The notes beneath the pieces are model-generated. The model made no database searches and was not told the DNA's origin. It saw only the letters and a program-made list of their open reading frames with translations. Below are positions 61,582-64,000 of a stretch of 64,000 nt of DNA, in pieces. How positions within the stretch are numbered: the first letter of the stretch is position 1; the number at the start of each line of letters is the position of its first letter. The position numbers and the translations under genes were made by a program. The DNA comes from Craspedostauros australis (lineage: Eukaryota; Bacillariophyta; Bacillariophyceae; Mastogloiales; Achnanthaceae): NCBI GenBank assembly GCA_026770025.1, contig JAMXDE010000027.1, forward strand, positions 496,001-560,000, given 5' to 3'.

Positions 61582-64000
61582 CTAGAATTCACCGAATGGG
61601 TCACCTGCATTCGGATACATCTGCTGCGCCTGGCTCGGCGACAAGGCCTGGACGGCGGCTTCACGACGTCGTTCGACGATGGAATTCAATTCTGCGGCGA
61701 CGGTGAGGACGATGGGCCGCGGCGCCATCTTGATCAGTGCCACAGTGTCGCCCCACATCATGTTGGTAATGGGACGTCGCAGGTCTACACCGCCAGCTTC
61801 TCGAATGATGTCACCGACCTCGATCTTACCTTTCCGAGCGATGGGAGATCCAGGGACGTCAGGTGAAACATCGATAACACGAACCACGCCATCAGGACCC
61901 CGGTTCAGCTTGATGCCAAGCGCTTCGGACAAGAACATGACGTCGCGTTCGGGTCCGATTTGGAGGGATACATTCTTCGCCTTCAATGATTGCTGTGGCC
62001 ATTTCTTTGGCATGCTCGGTAGGTTGTTCGTCCTTTGCAGCGCCTGTGATTTCCACGGGAGTGCGATTAATGTGGGAGCGTCATGGGGAGATGCACAGAG
62101 AGAGAGAGAGAGAGAGAGCAAGACGTGGCGCGGTACAGAAGTGCGTGAGGAAATGGCAATTCGGACAGCAACGAGGTGAAACCATTGCGCAGTATGCTTG
62201 TGCTTGCGCGTGTTGTTTGGGCGCGTGTCCATTTGGATCACACCATTGGATTTTTGGTGAAGGAACTCACCTCTTCTCTGGGAACAAATCGCGGCGGTTT
62301 CAATTTGGGTATCGTCTTTTGCACGGTCGGTTGCTGTTGCTGCGGTAGATTGTCGGCCAGTGCCGCTTCGGCTTTTTGCAAATACGCTCGGTCGAACATG
62401 CTGAGGGATTGGCCGTCAGGCAACAGGGCCTTGCATTCTCGGAATGCATCGATGGAGCCGGCGTAGTCCTTCAGGTAAAATAAAGACTTGGCGAGGGTGG
62501 AGTACGCCTCCGGCGTGGGCTTGATCTTGATGGCGAGTTTGGCATCGATCTTTGCGCTCTCGTGTCGTCTGCTGCCGTTGAGTGCGTGCGCGCGTCCGAG
62601 GTGGAGATCGGGTGAGAGGTTGTAGTCGTCGGGTACCAAAAACAGCGCCGCGGTGTATTCTTCAATGGCGTATTTGTAATTCTTGTTGGCAAGGTACTTG
62701 TTGGCACGTTCTTGGATCCGCAGCGCTTCATCAAAGTCCGGATCGTCTTCGTTCTCGATCGGTGGCAAGGATTGGTTCGTGCCGGATACGCCTGCGCCCA
62801 CCACGGCGCGTGCGATGGCGTTGGAATCTCCGCGGAATCCCAGTGTGTTGACGACGGCGGCCTGCGCGTTTGGATCCGTGGCGATGCTATTAGCAACGGT
62901 GCCCTGCATGCTGGATTCTGCCGTGATGACGGAAACCTCCTCACCTCTTGACTGCCTCGCCGCCTTCTCGCGCTGGCGTTGTAATTTGGCGGTCGCCTTT
63001 TCCAGGTAGGTTTGGGTGACCTTGTTGTCGGGTTCGTAGTGCAAGGCATCCTGATAGGCGGTGACTGCGCCATCGTAATCCTTGAGGAAGTAAAGCGATT
63101 GGCCGAGACGTGCATGCGCCTTTCCGAATGTTGGAGCCAGGGCAATTGCACGTTTGGCATCGGTTGCTGCCGCCGAGTATCGTTTGAGGGAGAGGAGTGC
63201 GGCTGATCTGTTGGACAAGAAGACGTGAGATGATGGCCCGACAGGTGATAGCTGCAGCGCTGCTGAATACGCGTTGTATGCCCTTGTGTACTCCTGCGAT
63301 TGCGTCAAGATGGGCGTTACATGGCGTGAAGCAATGAATGGTGTGAATTGGTGGTTGTGAATTTGTGAGGGTTATGTATTGCAATGTCATGGCATGCAAT
63401 AAAATGTGACGACGGAGGAAGAAAGTGTCAGCATGGGGTTGGACAATCTGACAGCAGAGTGGAGCATTCATCACACGCCGGTGTGCTTGTGGAGATTACT
63501 GAGCTGGCTCATCGAATGAAAGATGGAATGCACTCATGCGGAAACGGAGAGCCTGCCGAACATCCAGCCAGATAGCCAGCCCAAAGCAAGTAGAGTGAAG
63601 CAGAATGCTCTGCTCTGTTTGATTGCGTGATCGCGTACCTGCGCTGCCATGTGCTTGTTTCCCAACGCCTTCATTCGTTCCGCCTCCTGATGCAACTCCT
63701 CGAGCTGCGCCAGATCCAACAGCGCTTCATCAACATCGGCAGAATCCTCTGGTTCATTGATGCGATTCTGTGGCTGCGAGTTGGTAGCGTGGGGGTGGAG
63801 TTCCTCTCGCTCCCGTTGGTCGGGCTCGACGAAGTCAGATCCTGCCTGCTCTTCCTCGTACACGGGTTCCAGCGGGACCTGCCCTCGTCGTAGTGCGGAG
63901 GAGGAGGACATGGTGGCTGCGGTTGCGGTTGCTGCGGGTTGCGTTGGTGTCTGCGCAGCTTTGGATTTTTCCGCAGAGTTGCTGGGGTGGCTTGGATTGC
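61582..64000 (-). CDS. TPR protein with C-terminal PDZ-like domain, 5' end outside the window
   Basis: Exons on the minus strand: 64000-63639 (open to the window edge), 63293-62271 and 62043-61582. Donors GTACGC and GTGAGT, acceptors GCAG and ACAG, all phase 0. Exon 1 is Ala/Thr/Pro- then Glu-rich, ending in the first TPR helix (AERMKALGNKHMAAQ), which continues in exon 2 as EYTRAYNAYSAALQLSP. Exon 2 holds one TPR block (NRSAALLSLKRYSAAATDAKRAIAL, AHARLGQSLYFLKDYDGAVTAY), a charged linker, and a second block (ANKYLANKNYKYAIEEYTAAL, YSTLAKSLFYLKDYAGSIDAF). Exon 3 has a PDZ-like core (LGIKLNRGPDGVVRVIDV, GKIEVGDIIREAGG). TPR pairs of this kind often bind Hsp70/Hsp90 tails; that partner is inference. 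Confidence 0.78.
62096..62119. repeat. (GA)n microsatellite in the TPR gene intron
   Basis: About 11-12 GA units within the intron 62044-62270, appearing as a CT tract close to the acceptor on the coding strand. Confidence 0.85.

Noticed and set aside
1-64000. Bacterial-type features: operons, Shine-Dalgarno sites, CRISPR arrays, prophage
   Set aside because: Introns, signal-plus-transit peptides, SNARE/FYVE and TCAIM families show a eukaryotic nuclear genome. No spaced direct-repeat array was seen.

Overview
The window is nuclear DNA from a eukaryote, most likely a photosynthetic stramenopile (heterokont alga), and my best guess is a diatom. Three things point there. Genes are fairly dense, on both strands, with zero to three GT-AG introns of about 150-425 bp. 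Plastid-type preproteins carry a signal peptide with Phe next to the predicted cleavage site, which resembles the heterokont ASAFAP rule (26.5 kb, less clearly 40.2 kb). The gene content (DUF6816 lumenal protein, secreted von Willebrand D protein, cyanobacterial-style type III pantothenate kinase, Copia element with a diatom-type gag linker) also fits. The species cannot be named from sequence alone.

Layout. 1-1.7 kb: 5' part of a Gln-rich gene (-). 2.3-3.9 and 19.9-21.5 kb: two paralogous secreted class 3 lipases (-), sharing an intron position. Between them lies 4406-17678, a composite mobile element. It has 155-bp terminal inverted repeats (about 93% identical) and a possible 4-bp TTAG target duplication. 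It carries a 1169-residue ORF with a DDE-like core that I cannot place in a named superfamily. A complete, apparently very young Copia retrotransposon (8854-16054, 631-bp LTRs identical by eye, 5-bp duplication ATGTT) is nested inside it. 17.7-19.9 kb is gene-poor and repeat-rich.

22.9-43 kb is a housekeeping stretch: type III pantothenate kinase fused to two Tudor-like modules, a DUF6816 plastid protein, a four-segment membrane protein, a GT47 exostosin, ketopantoate reductase, a ZC3H3-like CCCH protein, methylthioribose-1-phosphate isomerase, a type II membrane protein and dihydroxy-acid dehydratase. Three of these act on one route (dihydroxyisovalerate to ketoisovalerate, then pantoate, then phosphopantothenate and CoA). 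Physical closeness of these genes is seen; any functional grouping is inference.

43.2-64 kb: a BTB protein, a small Ser-rich ORF, a 2OG-Fe(II) oxygenase, a TCAIM-like mitochondrial protein, a large gene that appears to join ankyrin repeats, a FYVE-like finger and an R-SNARE helix, a secreted vWD-domain protein, and a TPR protein with a PDZ-like tail that runs off the right edge.

Exon joins were worked out by eye from GT/AG signals and reading phase; none is confirmed by transcripts. No tRNA, rRNA or CRISPR array was recognised.
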